From the NCBI GenBank assembly GCA_028554755.1, contig JAPTOF010000019.1, forward strand, positions 5,342,001-5,406,000: DNA of 64,000 nucleotides, written 5' to 3'. Numbering within the stretch: the stretch's first letter is position 1; each line of letters opens with the position of its first letter. A program made the position numbers and the translations under genes. Under the pieces are notes generated by a model that did no database searches, had not been told where the DNA came from, and saw only the letters and a list, made by a program, of their open reading frames with translations. Source of the stretch: Cordia subcordata. Its lineage: Eukaryota; Streptophyta; Magnoliopsida; Boraginales; Cordiaceae. This document shows positions 16,218-29,600 of the stretch, in pieces.

Positions 16218-17626
16218 TTTTGCGATAATATTAAGTTGATGTATTGATTGTGTGTTTTTTTTTTTTTTAGATTATCATTTGATTTGAAGTGTGAATTGAA
16301 CTTGAAGAAGCTGAAGCTTTTGATGCATGTGGAGGAAACAATGATAAATAGGAGGAGTCTGTTGAGATCTTGGGAGACAAAAATGGGGGACACGTTACGA
16401 AGTACGAGGACATCTGCGTCCGACGAGTTCAAACAACGTAGGCGACTGCCACGTTTTTTTTTTTTTACACCCTGATCACTTCTTTTTTCGCCTTTTTTAT
16501 TATTTTTTTATTAAGTTGAACAAGTTTATGAACAAATATTGAGTTTCTAACCCCAAAAAAAGAAAAAATTACGAGGTTTTATGAAGTTTAGGATTCTTTG
16601 TTCAACCAATGATTTGTTTACTTGACAATTAGTTTTTTTTGAAGAACTTTTTACTTGTTTGCCTAACGAGTAAATTTTGAGTGGGCGGACAATATTTTGC
16701 CAATACCAAGTTTAAGGCTTTTAGAAATTTTATAAACTCGTTAAAAGTGTACATTGTCGAAATAAGCATATTCTGCCACTACGCAATAGCAAGTTAAGAG
16801 AAGGGATTATAAACATAAGTAAAGAGAGAAACAGCTGACTTTTGAAAGAGTATTTTTTGTATAACTTTTGAAAAAATATTAAAATTTTTTACTTATGAAA
16901 AAAATCTTAAATTGAGATTTTTAAGGCTTTAGTTTGTTTGATATAATTTAAATACTTATTATAAAAATGACGCAACTGTATTTCTAATTAAAAAATAATT
17001 TAAACGAGTTATAAGTGATTGATTATATTATTGTATCAACTTACGCACTCACAATAATATGAACATTATTAATGTGAACTAAGAACGAAATGAGATATGT
17101 GAGACATATTACACAAATTCAAAGATTAACTACCTTCTAAACTTCATGAGTTTTTAATTTTGAAAATTATCATTCTAGGTTCATAGTTCCAATTTTCTCA
17201 TAGTACTAATATTTTCTATTAAGAAGGTGGTCAATAATAAAAAAATTTAATAAAATTACAGGAAAATAACATAGATAATTGATTATAGAAATTACAGACA
17301 TTCACATTTTTTGTTTTCAATGACATGGTAGCATTTTATTGTTATTTACCGTGAATTTGCCAATAAGTGCAATTTACCGATACAATTTATGTTGAAATAT
17401 AATATTCGTCCACAAACTTGTCGTAAATATTATAAAGTTTGGGGTGGTCCCAAATGCAATAAAAACGCCAAGCGAGCCTTTTTGGCGCCATTTCAACCGC
17501 TTCGCCACCAGCTACAACCAGGCCCAGCCTCCAGTAAGAACCGTCATCGGCGTTTCCTCTTCAATAATCAAGACAACAACTTCGCGTACAACCCTATGTA
17601 ACCGCCGACCACCACCGCCAACAGCC
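16218..17626. promoter_or_regulatory. divergent intergenic region between ATPB and LIG6
   Basis: About 1.4 kb separates the two start codons, so both promoters must lie here. The half near ATPB has poly-A/T tracts and no clear TATA box. The middle, 16840-17010, is AT-rich and weakly resembles the family B MITEs. The half near LIG6 contains an E2F-like site and a frame open upstream of the ATG. No additional gene is supported. Confidence 0.5.
17481..17490 (+). promoter_or_regulatory. E2F-like element upstream of LIG6
   Basis: TTTGGCGCCA fits the E2F consensus TTTSGCGC and lies about 140 bases upstream of the LIG6 start codon, in the proximal promoter or 5' leader. E2F sites mark S-phase and repair genes in plants. 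The match is by eye. Confidence 0.45.
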
Positions 17627-20600
17627 ATGTCCACCTCCGACCCTGTAACCCTAACCCTAGACTCCGCTACACTCTACGCCACCGCTCTCACTAGTCTTAC
17701 CTCCCAACCCCAACCTCTATCTCACCCCCTTCCCCCACCCCCCTCATCTCTCCCCTACCAAAAACTTATCTCCAAAACCCGCTTCGTTGTCGATGGCTTC
17801 AAACATGCCTCCGATTTCTCTGTCTCCTACTTCCTCTCCCACTTCCACTCCGATCACTACACCGGCCTTAACCCTAATTGGTCCAAAGGAATCATTTTTT
17901 GCTCCGCCACCACCGCCCGCCTCCTCATTGACATCCTCAAAGTCCCCGTCCCCTTTGTCATTCCCTTGCCGCTCAATGAACGCGTTGTGATCGACGGCTC
18001 TGAAGTCATTCTCATTGACGCTAATCACTGCCCCGGTGCGGTTCAGTTTTTGTTCAAAGTCCCCATAACTAATGGTAAGTTTGAAAAGTATGTTCATACT
18101 GGCGATTTTCGATACTGCGAGGGAATGAAATCGTTGCCTGAGTTGAATGAGTTTATTGGTGCTGATGCTGTTTTCTTGGATACTACTTATTGTAACCCGA
18201 AGTACGTGTTTCCGGGTCAAGAAGAGTCTATTGATTATGTTGTTAGTGTTATAGAGAGAATAATGGCCAAATATGAGGAGGGGATGGTGAAGAAGGTGTT
18301 GTTTCTCGTGGCTACTTATGTTGTTGGGAAGGAGAGGATTTTGGTGGAAATTGCACGGAGGTGTAAGAGGAAAGTTTGTGTTGATAGTAGGAAAATGGCG
18401 ATTTTGAGTGTTTTGGGGTTAGGAGGAAGTGGATTGCTTACAGAGGATGAGTCGGAGACTAATGTTCATGTTGTTGGATGGAATGTATTAGGGGAGACTT
18501 GGCCTTACTTTCGGCCTAATTTTGTGAAGATGAAGGAGATTATGGGGGAGAGAGGGTATTCTAGAGTTGTGGGCTTTGTTCCGACAGGGTGGACTTATGA
18601 AGTCAAGCGTAATAAGTTTTCGGTCAGGACAAAAGATTCGTTTGAGATTCATCTCGTGCCTTATAGTGAACATTCAAATTATGGGGAGCTTAGAGAATAT
18701 GTGAAGTTTTTGAAACCAAAACGCATTATACCCACTGTTGGTGTGGATGTTGAAAAACAAGACAGTAAACATGCCAATGCTATTCGAAAACATTTTGCTG
18801 GCTTGCTTGATGAGATGGCTATCAAGCAAGAATTTTTAATGGGTTTCGGTCGTGTGACTTGTGAAGTGGATGAGAAGGATGAAAATGGTGAAACTTCTGC
18901 TACAAATATCTTGTTGGAGCAGGAAACCGAGGGTCTTTCATCTAATCCTAATTGTAGTAATGATGTTGAGGGGCAGGAGGCTGTAAAGTCAACCTGTCCT
19001 AAAATGGGTCCTGATTCGCAAGGTTTGAGTGAAAATGATGTAAAGGAATCCATACAAGAACTTTGTGACTGTTTGCCGAGTTGGGTCACTCAAGATCAGA
19101 TGTTGGATTTACTCAGAAATTCAGGTGGAAATGTTGTTGAAGCAGTCTCTAATTTTTATGAACATGAAACTGAATTTCATGAGCAGGTCGCGGCCTGTAC
19201 ATCTTTTGACTGCATACTTCCAGAAAGCTTAACTTCCAAAGCTGACTATCATGAAGTTACTCAAAATCAATCCGTCTTGCATTCTAAACCCGGTCCAGTT
19301 AATTGGGCCCCTAGAACTGAGGCTGTTTCTTTGAATCAAAGCTATAGATTATCCAGCATGGACAATTCAAAGAAGAGTAGCGTGTCTCCTGGAAAAAGGA
19401 AAAGAAGCATCCAGAACAAGAGAAGTAAGAAGTCAGGAACAAATTCACTTTTGGAAAAGCAGCATACTATAACAAGATTTTTCACAAAAGTTTTGCCGCT
19501 GGGCTCTGAAGAGAATAAAGATGGAACTGAGATTGACAAAGATCGACAATGTCAAAATGTGTTAGAACATGATGGTAACGAGCAGTATAAAAGTGAAGTG
19601 GATCAGTTCATTCAAATTGTAAACGGTGATGAATCATTAAGAAGTTATGCTGCCTCCATCATGGGGAAGGCTAAAGGGGATGTGAATGTGGCACTGCATA
19701 TTTATTATGATCGTGGTGGTACCATTGCTGAGAATAAAGGAAACTTATTGGAGAGTAGAAAATCTGTTCATTCTCAGTGTAATAAAATAAATAAAACTTC
19801 TGACCAAGATGTGGAGGCTGCAGAGAAACAGAAGAAAGAGTCTGACTTGCCTTTGCCTGAACTTGCAACAGATAGGCTTACTGGAAGTAATGTATCACTG
19901 CCACTGGAGAGTTATTCTCCTACAGAACATGGTTGGTAATTGGTCCTTTGGTAACTATTTTTATGAAGTTATTAGCTTCCTAAAAAAGTGTGCTGGAATA
20001 GATGTTAATACAATGTGTTGCCATTAAAATGCAATTTGCATGACACCGGGACTGTTTTCAGCATGCTGGAAGAATGGGCAGGCTGCTCCATATTTACATC
20101 TTGCACGCACTTTTGACCTGGTGGAGGATGAAAAGGGCAAGATAAAAGCTACATCGATGCTCTGCAACATGTTCAGGAGGTCTGTTTCAATGAAATTGTG
20201 GCTTTGCAACATTATCCTATATGGAGATCCCAAATACTGTAAAGAGGAGTGCATGTTGATTTACTTAGTCTGAAGCTATTGCACCACTTTGTCTACAGTG
20301 TTATGAGCTTATCAAGCATTGAAAAAATGTATTTCCCTAGAAAAGTAAAACACTTATTAGGTGGATAGCTTCACCACTCTATTCATTATTGATGAAGATA
20401 CCATCATATTGTTATTATGAAGAATATTTTATTGCTTTCTGGTGTTAATTTTTTAAATTGTTTTCTTTTGGTAAAAATATTTAGAACACATCCTATTGTT
20501 TGTATAATTCACCTGTTTGCTATTGTTCACAGGATTGTTATCATTCTCTTAGTTTTTGTTGTTGTCAATATATTATTCTGATCTGTACCTTTGTTTGCTT

Positions 20601-23600
20601 GTCAATTTTTGTTATTGCCATTTGACACTATCATGATCTCTGTTATTGCTAATTAGGATATCATTATCATTATAATTATATGCTTACAGTTGCTTTTGCA
20701 TTTATCAGGATATATATTGTGATTGGGTTGTTTCCTCACCTAATCTCGCATCCACTCTCACCCCTGCTCCCACTCCCGCCTCCCTGTCCTCTTTTTCAGA
20801 ATTTTTCCAGAAGTGTTCACTGGGTTCATCATTTAATTGCAGTGTTACTCATCGCGCAGCTTGCTGCTTCTGTCTCCAGAAGATGTATTGCCAGCTGTGT
20901 ACTTGTGCACAAACAAGATTGCTCCTGACAATGAAAATATGGTTAGTGTCTTATTCTGCTTCACTGTAAATATTTTGCTTCAAGATCAAATTCGGATGCT
21001 TCTTACACAATATACATGTTATTTGGTCTTGGACTTTGCAACTGGAATTTGTTAGAATTCTATAAATGTTACCTGTTTAGTTGTTCTCTTCCTGAACTTA
21101 AGGTTCTTCTCCTTCTTTTTGTTAAAACTAATAAGATCAGTAAATTAAAATTTATTATTATTATTATCATTTTGATTTCTAAAGTTTGTAATTAATTATT
21201 ATTGGTCAAGCAAGCTTGAGTGTTGTTCTGAGATTTATCTTTTTGCTGCTGTGTCTGTTATGCCATGTGTTCCAAAATTATCAGAATTTTGCTCTTATGA
21301 TACCTCTATTGTTTTTAATGAAACTAAAGTTCTTTCTCCCCCCCTCCCTCTCTTTATTGTATCCTCATGTTTGCTCCTTGGATTTGGAATCTCTCCTAAG
21401 TCTCGATAATAGATATTTGGGTTCTGGACTTTGTCTTCTATACCATTTTAATTGACCCAAATATCAAATTCAATTGTTTGGATCAGTCGCAACTCACAAA
21501 TATCTGTTTTCGCATTGCTTCCTTTTCTTTTTCTTTATTGTTTGTTAGTAAATGAGGATTCAGTTCAAAAGAGAATGATGGTATTCTGCGTTTGATATGC
21601 ATTTGCTTTGCTGAATAATTTGGGACAAGGAAAGCTCCTAAGTAGTGTGTTACTGAAATTTGGTGGTGCGAAACACTGATGCTGAATGGAGCACCAGATG
21701 TTAAGTGAAGAAGATATTAGATTAACTTGGTTATATTTTGCATATAGAAATATGAGAATGAATTTCACTTCCCAAAAGAAAAGGAAGCTGGAGAAATAAC
21801 TTGGGATTTTGGATCCTTTGTTGCTGAAGTTCCTATTGTATCAGTTGTGTTGAATCTCAGAGAGCAATTGTTGGTTCTTACTTATTCTTTTTGGTCTTTT
21901 TGCTTATAGTAAGGAAGGTTATATGAAAAGAACCTAATCTGCCACTTATCCTTGAAATATATGATATATCTTTAATTGTTGCCACTATCCTGTAATCATG
22001 TTTCAGGAACTGAATATCGGTGGTAGCATTGTTGTAGCAGCTCTGGAGGAGGTCTGTGGAACAAACAAGTCAAAAATACGGGAATTGTATAATAGCCTAG
22101 GTGACCTTGGTATGAACTAGTAAATTTATTTAAGAACCTATGTATGTTTATTTTGGCGCTAATTGAAAATATCAATGTGATATGCTTTTTCTTTTCATGT
22201 CTCTTTACCACTTTATCTTTTTTCTCATACTAAATTGTATAAGCTGAATCAGGCGATGTTGCTCAACTTTGCCGACAAACACAATCATTACTTGCCCCTC
22301 CACCACCACTTACAATTCGAGGTGTATATGCCGTGCTCCGAAAAATAAGGTTTGAGATTCATGAATTTAAAGAGGGACTTCTATCTTGGGTTTTCCTCTT
22401 TGGTTTTTCACTATATCTAATGAGAAAGATGGGTGCCTATGTTTGAATGTATCATATGATTGCTCTCTGAGAGGGTACTTTTGTAACGCATAGCACATAA
22501 TGTGTTGCATACAGGGTCCATCTTTTTTGTTCTAATTTATTTCCATTTCTGCTCTATCTTATTTCCCCTTTTTTCCTCCCTCTTTTTTTTTTTTTTTTTT
22601 TTGGTGGATTTGCACTGGAGGCGTCTGATCAACTCAAATATGTCCAAATCGGCTGTTTTGAACCCTATTCCTCACTCGAAAAATGAGATGTCAAATCTTT
22701 TTGGACCAGTGATTATCTTGGTGGACTGAATGGCTTAACTTAAAATTGTTGCATCTAGCTTACATGATGTGGTAAAGTGTGTTATATGCTGTGATTCTGA
22801 AGTTTGTTACCAGATTGCCTAGTCTCTTACTTCCTGATTTATGCCATTATTCATGATCAACAATCTTTATTTTCCGACACAAATGTACCCTCCGTTTTGA
22901 TCTTGTCTTTTTAAAGTGCTAAAGGGTTGTATTATGTTAAATTATTACATATTTTCATCTATAGTAGGGGACTGGACAGTGATATTCATGGATATTCTTT
23001 TTCTTTTTCTGTTTTGCTTTTGGACTCTATTGTAACATCTTTTGTCTTGATTTTTCTGTTTTTTATTTTTTTAGAATTTCTTGAAACCTTCTTCATCGCC
23101 TGTCTTTCTCTTCTTCGATGTCATTCTCTTTCCTCCACTTCCATATGCAACCTACTGTAGCCACCGGAAAGGAAAATGTAAGAAATAGAAATTATGAAAT
23201 TCCAACTTAATGGAAGGTGCATGATGCAGCCCATAATTTTATTATTTTAGTTAGCAATTAAAATTGGTCAGGGTTTAGGATTTGTTATTTGTCGTTATTG
23301 AGTCCGAGTTTAGTGTATTACCTATTTTGTCATGGAAAGGGTTGGTAGAAGTTTCAGTTTCCTATTTTGGATTCCTAAAATAGTCTGTATAGAGGGGTGA
23401 AATCTTTCATTGTTACATAACTTTTCCAGAATTATTCAATAATATTTTATTCTCTCCTCCTAGGGTTTATTATCTTAGGGATTTCTTGGCTAATTCCAGC
23501 CTTGAAATTGAGCTCTTTGATTCTCTTCCTTTCTTGTTATGTTTTCCAAATATCTGCTGCGTTAGTTGGTTATTAGAGCAAGGTTTTCTTTTAGCTAATC

Positions 23601-26600
23601 TCAAGTTCACAATGCCTCCAAGGAGAGGAAGTGGTCGTGTTATAGTTGTTGGGATCAACAACAATGAGATAGAGAAATACAAGAGTTGAGAAGACAAGTT
23701 GAAACTTTAACCTAGCGCCTTGCGCAATTGAAAACTCCAACTCATGATGATCATGATGAGTCGGAGGAAAAGATGTCTTCAAGTCGAGCATCTTGTGATT
23801 TAGTGGCCCATGGTGGTGGAAACTCAAGGATGAGTTATTTTTGTACCTGGGGAGACTGATGCAACCTAGAATTTTATTATTTTAGTTAGCAATTAAAATT
23901 GCTTAGGGTTTAGGATTTGTTATTTGTTATTGAGTACTAGTTATATTAGGATTAGTTTATTACCTATTTTGTTATGCGAAGGGTTGGTAGAAGTTTTAGT
24001 TTCTTATTTTGGATTCCTAAAATAGTCTATATATAGGTGTGAAAGCTTTCATTGTTACATAAATTTTCCAGAATTATTCAATAACATTTTATTCTCTCTC
24101 CTAGGGTTTATTATCTTAGGGATTTCTTGGTTAATTCCAGCCTTGAAATTGAGCTCTTTGATTCTCTTCCTTTTTTATTATGTTCTCCAAATATCCGCTG
24201 CATTAGTGGATTAGCATCTAGTCAGACTATTGTAGCTTCAATGCAGTAATGGTTAGAGAGTTTCTTAGTAAGGGTCTGTTTTTCTGTAGCTATTTGCCTA
24301 GTTAGAGTGTTGAGGGGATGGAGAGTATCTATGCTAAGCATATGCTGCTCTTTGCATTCTTGTGGCAGTAAACTGGTGCTTATCCTGTTCCCCACAATGA
24401 TTCGTCTTCATTTAGGTTGAAGCTCATAATATTGATTATTTTGGTGCTCATTCCTTTTCTTTATTACTTATTTGTTTCTTTTTGTTTATGTAACTGAAAC
24501 TTCTTCTCCTCCTATTCTTACTTCCTTTTCTTCTACCAACGAACTTCTTTCCCATAAAGAAGAAAGTAAACATATGATCTTGGTGCAATCATGTTGCACT
24601 TGTTTTCTCAAATATCTCCTTTGTATTTGATCAGTGAACAATCAGGTAGTGGGAGTACTACAAGAAAGAAGAACCTGATAGTGAATCTCTTGTGTTCATG
24701 CAGAGAGAAAGAGATGAAGTACCTTGTCAGAACTCTGGTATGCTTTCTTTCTTGTTGTATTGTATTAGAGAGCAAAATCTTCAGTGTATAACTAGTTTTA
24801 CATCTCAGCATGTGATGATCTTTCAGTTTAAGTCATGATTGAGGCTGTTACAAACAGTGAAGTCATGTGACTAGTCTCTGACACCCATGTTACATATAGG
24901 TCAGGAATATGCGCATTGGAGCCATGATGAGAACTGTTCTCCCTGCATTGGCTCATGCTATCGTGATGAATTCCAGTTCAAGTGAAGGAATTGAGAATAT
25001 AAAGGAACATCTTCAGGTTTGTCTTCCATATGAGTGTTTTATCTCACCTGATATTACATTTAAGAAGCAAATGACCAACATATATTCTTGGTTGAGGCCA
25101 ACTTGTTGATGCCAAAGAACAAAATTGTTGCTGCTGCTTCATTTAGTGAAAATGAGCTAATTATGGATACCATTTTGATGTGTGCTTATTCTCTAGTTGA
25201 TAGAATTTGGCCAGTCTTCTAAGAGCAGGTTTATGTATATGTTTGTTCATGGATATCTGTATACGTGAATCCATGCGGCATAATTGTATTTTGTGAACGT
25301 GGCCAACAACTAAAGTGTTCTACTATATTTATTTAGACAAATGCCTGATGCTACAGTACAAACTTTTCACTGAATCCCCCTTCATTTCCTTTTGGTGTTT
25401 CAGTCTCTCTCTGCCACAGTAATTGAAGCCTACAACATTCTTCCCAGTTTGGTAAGTGGTACTTTCACACTCATGATATTTTCCTTCCTTTCCCCCAGTT
25501 TGTATGAGGAATTATCACTGTTATTTATAGTTATATGCTATCTTTGTGCTCATTAATATATATATATCTCTACTTTCATTTTCTCTATCTCCTTCATTTG
25601 TTTGATCCATCCTCATAGTAACATTTGATTTTTGTAAAAAACATTGAGATAACATGCATTACTCTCACCGTTAGTCTGAGAAATATGGTTCAATAATTTC
25701 ATGCCACTGAGATTGATCTTTTACACGTCCTTGAAGGTAGCTTGAAATATTTTTTGTGGCTGATTGGAGGGGCTGTACTCGTATCTTTGTCTGTAATGGG
25801 TTGCATTTTTCCTTTGTTTCTCCCCCTCTTCATGGGGAAAATTTTGGACAAATGTCTTATCATAATGTAATGTGTCTTCCGTTAGTTTTCCCCTCAATCT
25901 TCTGCTGTGGGTAGGGGGTGCTCCAGTGTGGTGGGAATGCCCCCTTTTTCTTTCTCTTTTAATCCTTTTGCCTGTGATTTAATACTGGTAAGATTGGTAT
26001 CTCCCGTTGCAGTTGACATTACTGATTACTCATTATTGTGCAATTGAGATTACTGATGACTCATTATTGTGCAATTGAGATTACTGATGACTCATTATTG
26101 TTGTGACCAGGATCTACTTATTCCCTTATTTCTGGAGAAAGGGATAAGATTTTCTTCGATGACTCTGTCAATGGTTCCTGGGGTACCAATCAAGCCAATG
26201 CTTGCAAAGTATAACTTCAGGATAATCTATCAGTCTGCTTCTGCTATCTTCACCTGATGGAAGCTAGTACTACTACTAACATAAATTTGGTTCAATTGTT
26301 TTGCTGGTAGAATTACTAATGGGGCCTCTCAGCTATTGAAGCTTTTTGAAAAGAAAGCCTTTACATGTGAATACAAGTATGTAATTCTGAAACTTCTCAT
26401 TTTCAATTTTTTGACTAGGTTGGTACTATTGAAGAGATGTAAGGCAGAGGGTCCAGTGAGATCTTTCAGTTCAGTGTCTATCTTTGGAGTGTGCAGAAGT
26501 TGCATACAGAAAGTCCCTGATTTGATGAAGCTTCTCATATCAGCAATTCTTTTTCCCCCATTAAAGCAAGAGATTGTGAAAGGAGACAATATGATCTGTC

Positions 26601-29600
26601 TAAGAATACTAGCAATAATAATAAAGATTATGCTTCTAGAAACAGTTTGGGAACCAAGGATTACCTGCCTTACAGCTGCTATGGATTAAACAGTTTTGAG
26701 AGTGCTGTGGGCTTTTGGACCTTCTCCCCCTTTATCTTTTCCCCTTTGTAATGAATATCTTTTATTGGATTAAATGCGTAGCAGCTGGAGGAAATGGTAA
26801 GAAATATTAAATTGGAAAACCAACACTTAAGTTCTCTATGCCACTTACTTTTTATTAATTATATTGCGATTCTTGGGTTTGACTTTTGTTTAGTGTTAGA
26901 AAATTGAGAGTTCTTATTTTCTTCAGGTATGATGGTCAGAGAGCCCAAATCCACCGTCTGGAGGATGGTACTGTGCGTGTCTTTTCAAGGAATGGGGATG
27001 AAACGACGTCAAGATTTCCTGATTTGGTAAACACCATCAAAGAATTGTGCGATCCTGCAGCAGGAACATTTATACTAGATGCAGAGGTATGCTCTTTCAT
27101 GTAAACAAATACTGGAGATTGAGTGGACAGTTAGAACTTGTGTTGAGTCAGATGTTTACGACCAAATGGATGAATTCTATAATGGTCCCAAATAACTTAT
27201 ATCAATGTATTTCATTTAGGAGTTTAGCATTTTCTGATCCCAGCGTCATCTTGTGATTTCAGGTTGTCGCTATTGATAGGAACAATGGCGAAAAGCTTAT
27301 GTCGTTTCAGGAATTATCCTCCCGTGAAAGAGGGAACAAGGATTCCTTAATTGCAATGGATAAGATAAAGGTTCTGTATGTGACCCTTTCTGTGGATCAG
27401 TCATTCTGATACTATGAAGAAGTAAACTGATACAAGTTGAAGCATATTTTCTTTTTTGTACAGACTAAAACAGATACTTTTTCCAATGCTTCTTCCCTCA
27501 GCATCGTAACTTATGAGATTGCCATTTTCTTACAAGTGCTTCTTTGACCATCTTATGCTTATAGTAGGTTGGATATCAGATGTTGTAAATCTTTTCTGGG
27601 AGGTCTGGGATTTGGAAAAATTTTTCTCAAATATTCAAACAAATGCTCTCCTTCTTTAGGGTACTTAATCTAAAGGTGTTATGCTCTGATCCAAATTTTG
27701 ACTTTGCTTTGCAATGTCATGCACTTCATACTAATTGGATCCTTGTTTCCTTCCAGCTATATGTTTGAAAGTATTCTGTTTCTTGTCTGGCCCTCTGCAG
27801 TAGTATAGCTTATTACATCTTTTATGATTGCAGGTTGACATATGCATATTTGTCTTCGATATCATGCTTGCAAATGGAAAACAGTAACTATCTTACTCCG
27901 CTTCTTATGATATTTAGTATCATGCCCTTATATTATTTCTTGTTTGGTTTTAAATCCGTACAGTTAGCTTGTAAATCAGGGAGATGTAGATTGTTTTAGA
28001 TCATGAAGTTTGGTTCTGGAAAATTGACCAAATCTGGTAATCAGAACTTGGTTCTTGTATGCTATAGCTTTGATTAAGCTGAATGATAACGCCAGTAGTT
28101 AAACTTTGGCTGCTGCATTGCTATATAACCTAGGCAGGTTTCAGAAAATTTTAGTGGAAAATTTTAGTGGCTATCTTCACCAAAACTGATCCTAATACCA
28201 TTAGATAATTTGATATTAGTCCTTTGGACTACAAGTCTAAACTACAGCCTTGAGCAGGATGAAGAATGTTAGGATAGTTTATGAGTCCATCATTGGTTAA
28301 GATAGTTTATGGGTTCATCATTGGTTAAGATAGTTTATGAATCCATCATTGGTTAAGATATAGATAGATTTGGTTTCCTAAAAATATTAGTGTTACCTGT
28401 GATATACAGGCTTAAAATATGCAGTTTATGGTGCTGGCATTATTTGTGGGGCTCATGGGGTTAAGAGTTAATTACTTGTGTAGCTTAAAGTTACCACTTA
28501 GCAGTAATCTAATTTAATGCCTCTTGATCACATGTTGAAATGCAATGGTAGAGTTTGGGGACATTTATTTCCTGTTAAGTGGCTAGCTAATCCTTTTCTC
28601 AATTTATTTGGAAAAGATTTGATTCTACGCGGCTGATCTTTCCTTTATATGGACTCTAGCTGTAGCACATTTTGCAGAATGGTCAAAGATAGTTGACATT
28701 GTTTTATTTTTCTTCTTTTTCAGGTTATTAGGTCAGCCACTACGTGAAAGAAGGAAATGTATGCTTACTCCTTCCCTTTAAAGGGTGTTTATGCTGTACC
28801 AAGATCTCCATTATAAGTATTCTAAAGTCTTGTTTCGTTATATGGCCCTTAACAATCTCAGACTTAAAGGTTCTGCTTGGGGAGGCGAAAGTTGGTTTTC
28901 TTGAGTATGCTAGAGAGATGACTGTAAGTACTAATCAGTTGATAGTCCTAGTGATTACTGTATTGTTTATGGTCTTAGAAGTCACCTAGTTTTTTTAGGT
29001 GGAATCAGATGAGGCTTGTCCAGACAATGAAGCTACATTGACGAAGATCAACTCTTTTCTTGAGGATGCGCTCCGTTCCTCGTGTGAAGGAATCATGGTT
29101 AAATCCCTCGATTTGGATGGCAGATATGCTCCGTCAAAGCGTTCTGATGCTTGGTTAAAGGTCTCTTGCATTAAGATCTACTTTATTTTGGTCTCTTGCA
29201 TATAAGATCCACTTTAGTTTTTCTTTCAGAAACACAGATGTAATTTCAAGTTATCATATAACAACTGTAGCATTTCCGTGGATAACTTCCCCATTTGCAG
29301 GTTAAAAGGGACTATGTGGAAGGATTAAGTGATTCTTTGGATTTAGTACCGATTGGAGCCTGGTACGGGAATGGGAGAAAAGCAGGATGGTAAGTTCATT
29401 ATCAAATAAATTTATGTTGCTGTATCATGTCATGTAGCTGGTCTCCTTAGTCGAGCAACATGAATTATCTAAACAGCATATTGCCTGGCAGTTGAGAGAC
29501 AATGTTGTAATGAGAGGATTATCTGCAGCCAACATGATACTGAATCCATAAGCAGTCATGTTTTTGATTTGGATGGATTACTTTAGGATTCGTTTGGTAA

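Larger units (their letters stand above)
23222..24205 (+). mobile_element. TRIM-like non-autonomous LTR retrotransposon in LIG6 intron 5
   Basis: Two direct repeats begin TGATGCA (23222 and 23857) and end near ...TTA (23564 and 24205). They are about 345 bases each and flank an internal region of about 290 bases. A primer-site-like TTGGTTATTAGAGCA (23566-23580, resembling TTGGTATCAGAGC with one extra T) follows the left LTR, and CCTGGGGAGAC (23846-23856) precedes the right LTR. The flanks GTGCA and GTGGA could be a 5-bp duplication with one change. The internal region holds a broken gag-like frame starting MPPRRGSGR, which resembles Ty3/Gypsy gag starts. It lies in the same orientation as LIG6, inside intron 5 (22350-24634), and does not touch exons. 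Confidence 0.75.

Noticed and set aside
17744..18220. 158-codon minus-strand frame within LIG6 exon 1
   Set aside because: Antisense of conserved SNM1-domain coding sequence.
26336..26689. 117-codon plus-strand frame
   Set aside because: LIG6 exon 10 read through into intron 10; the real exon ends at 26376.
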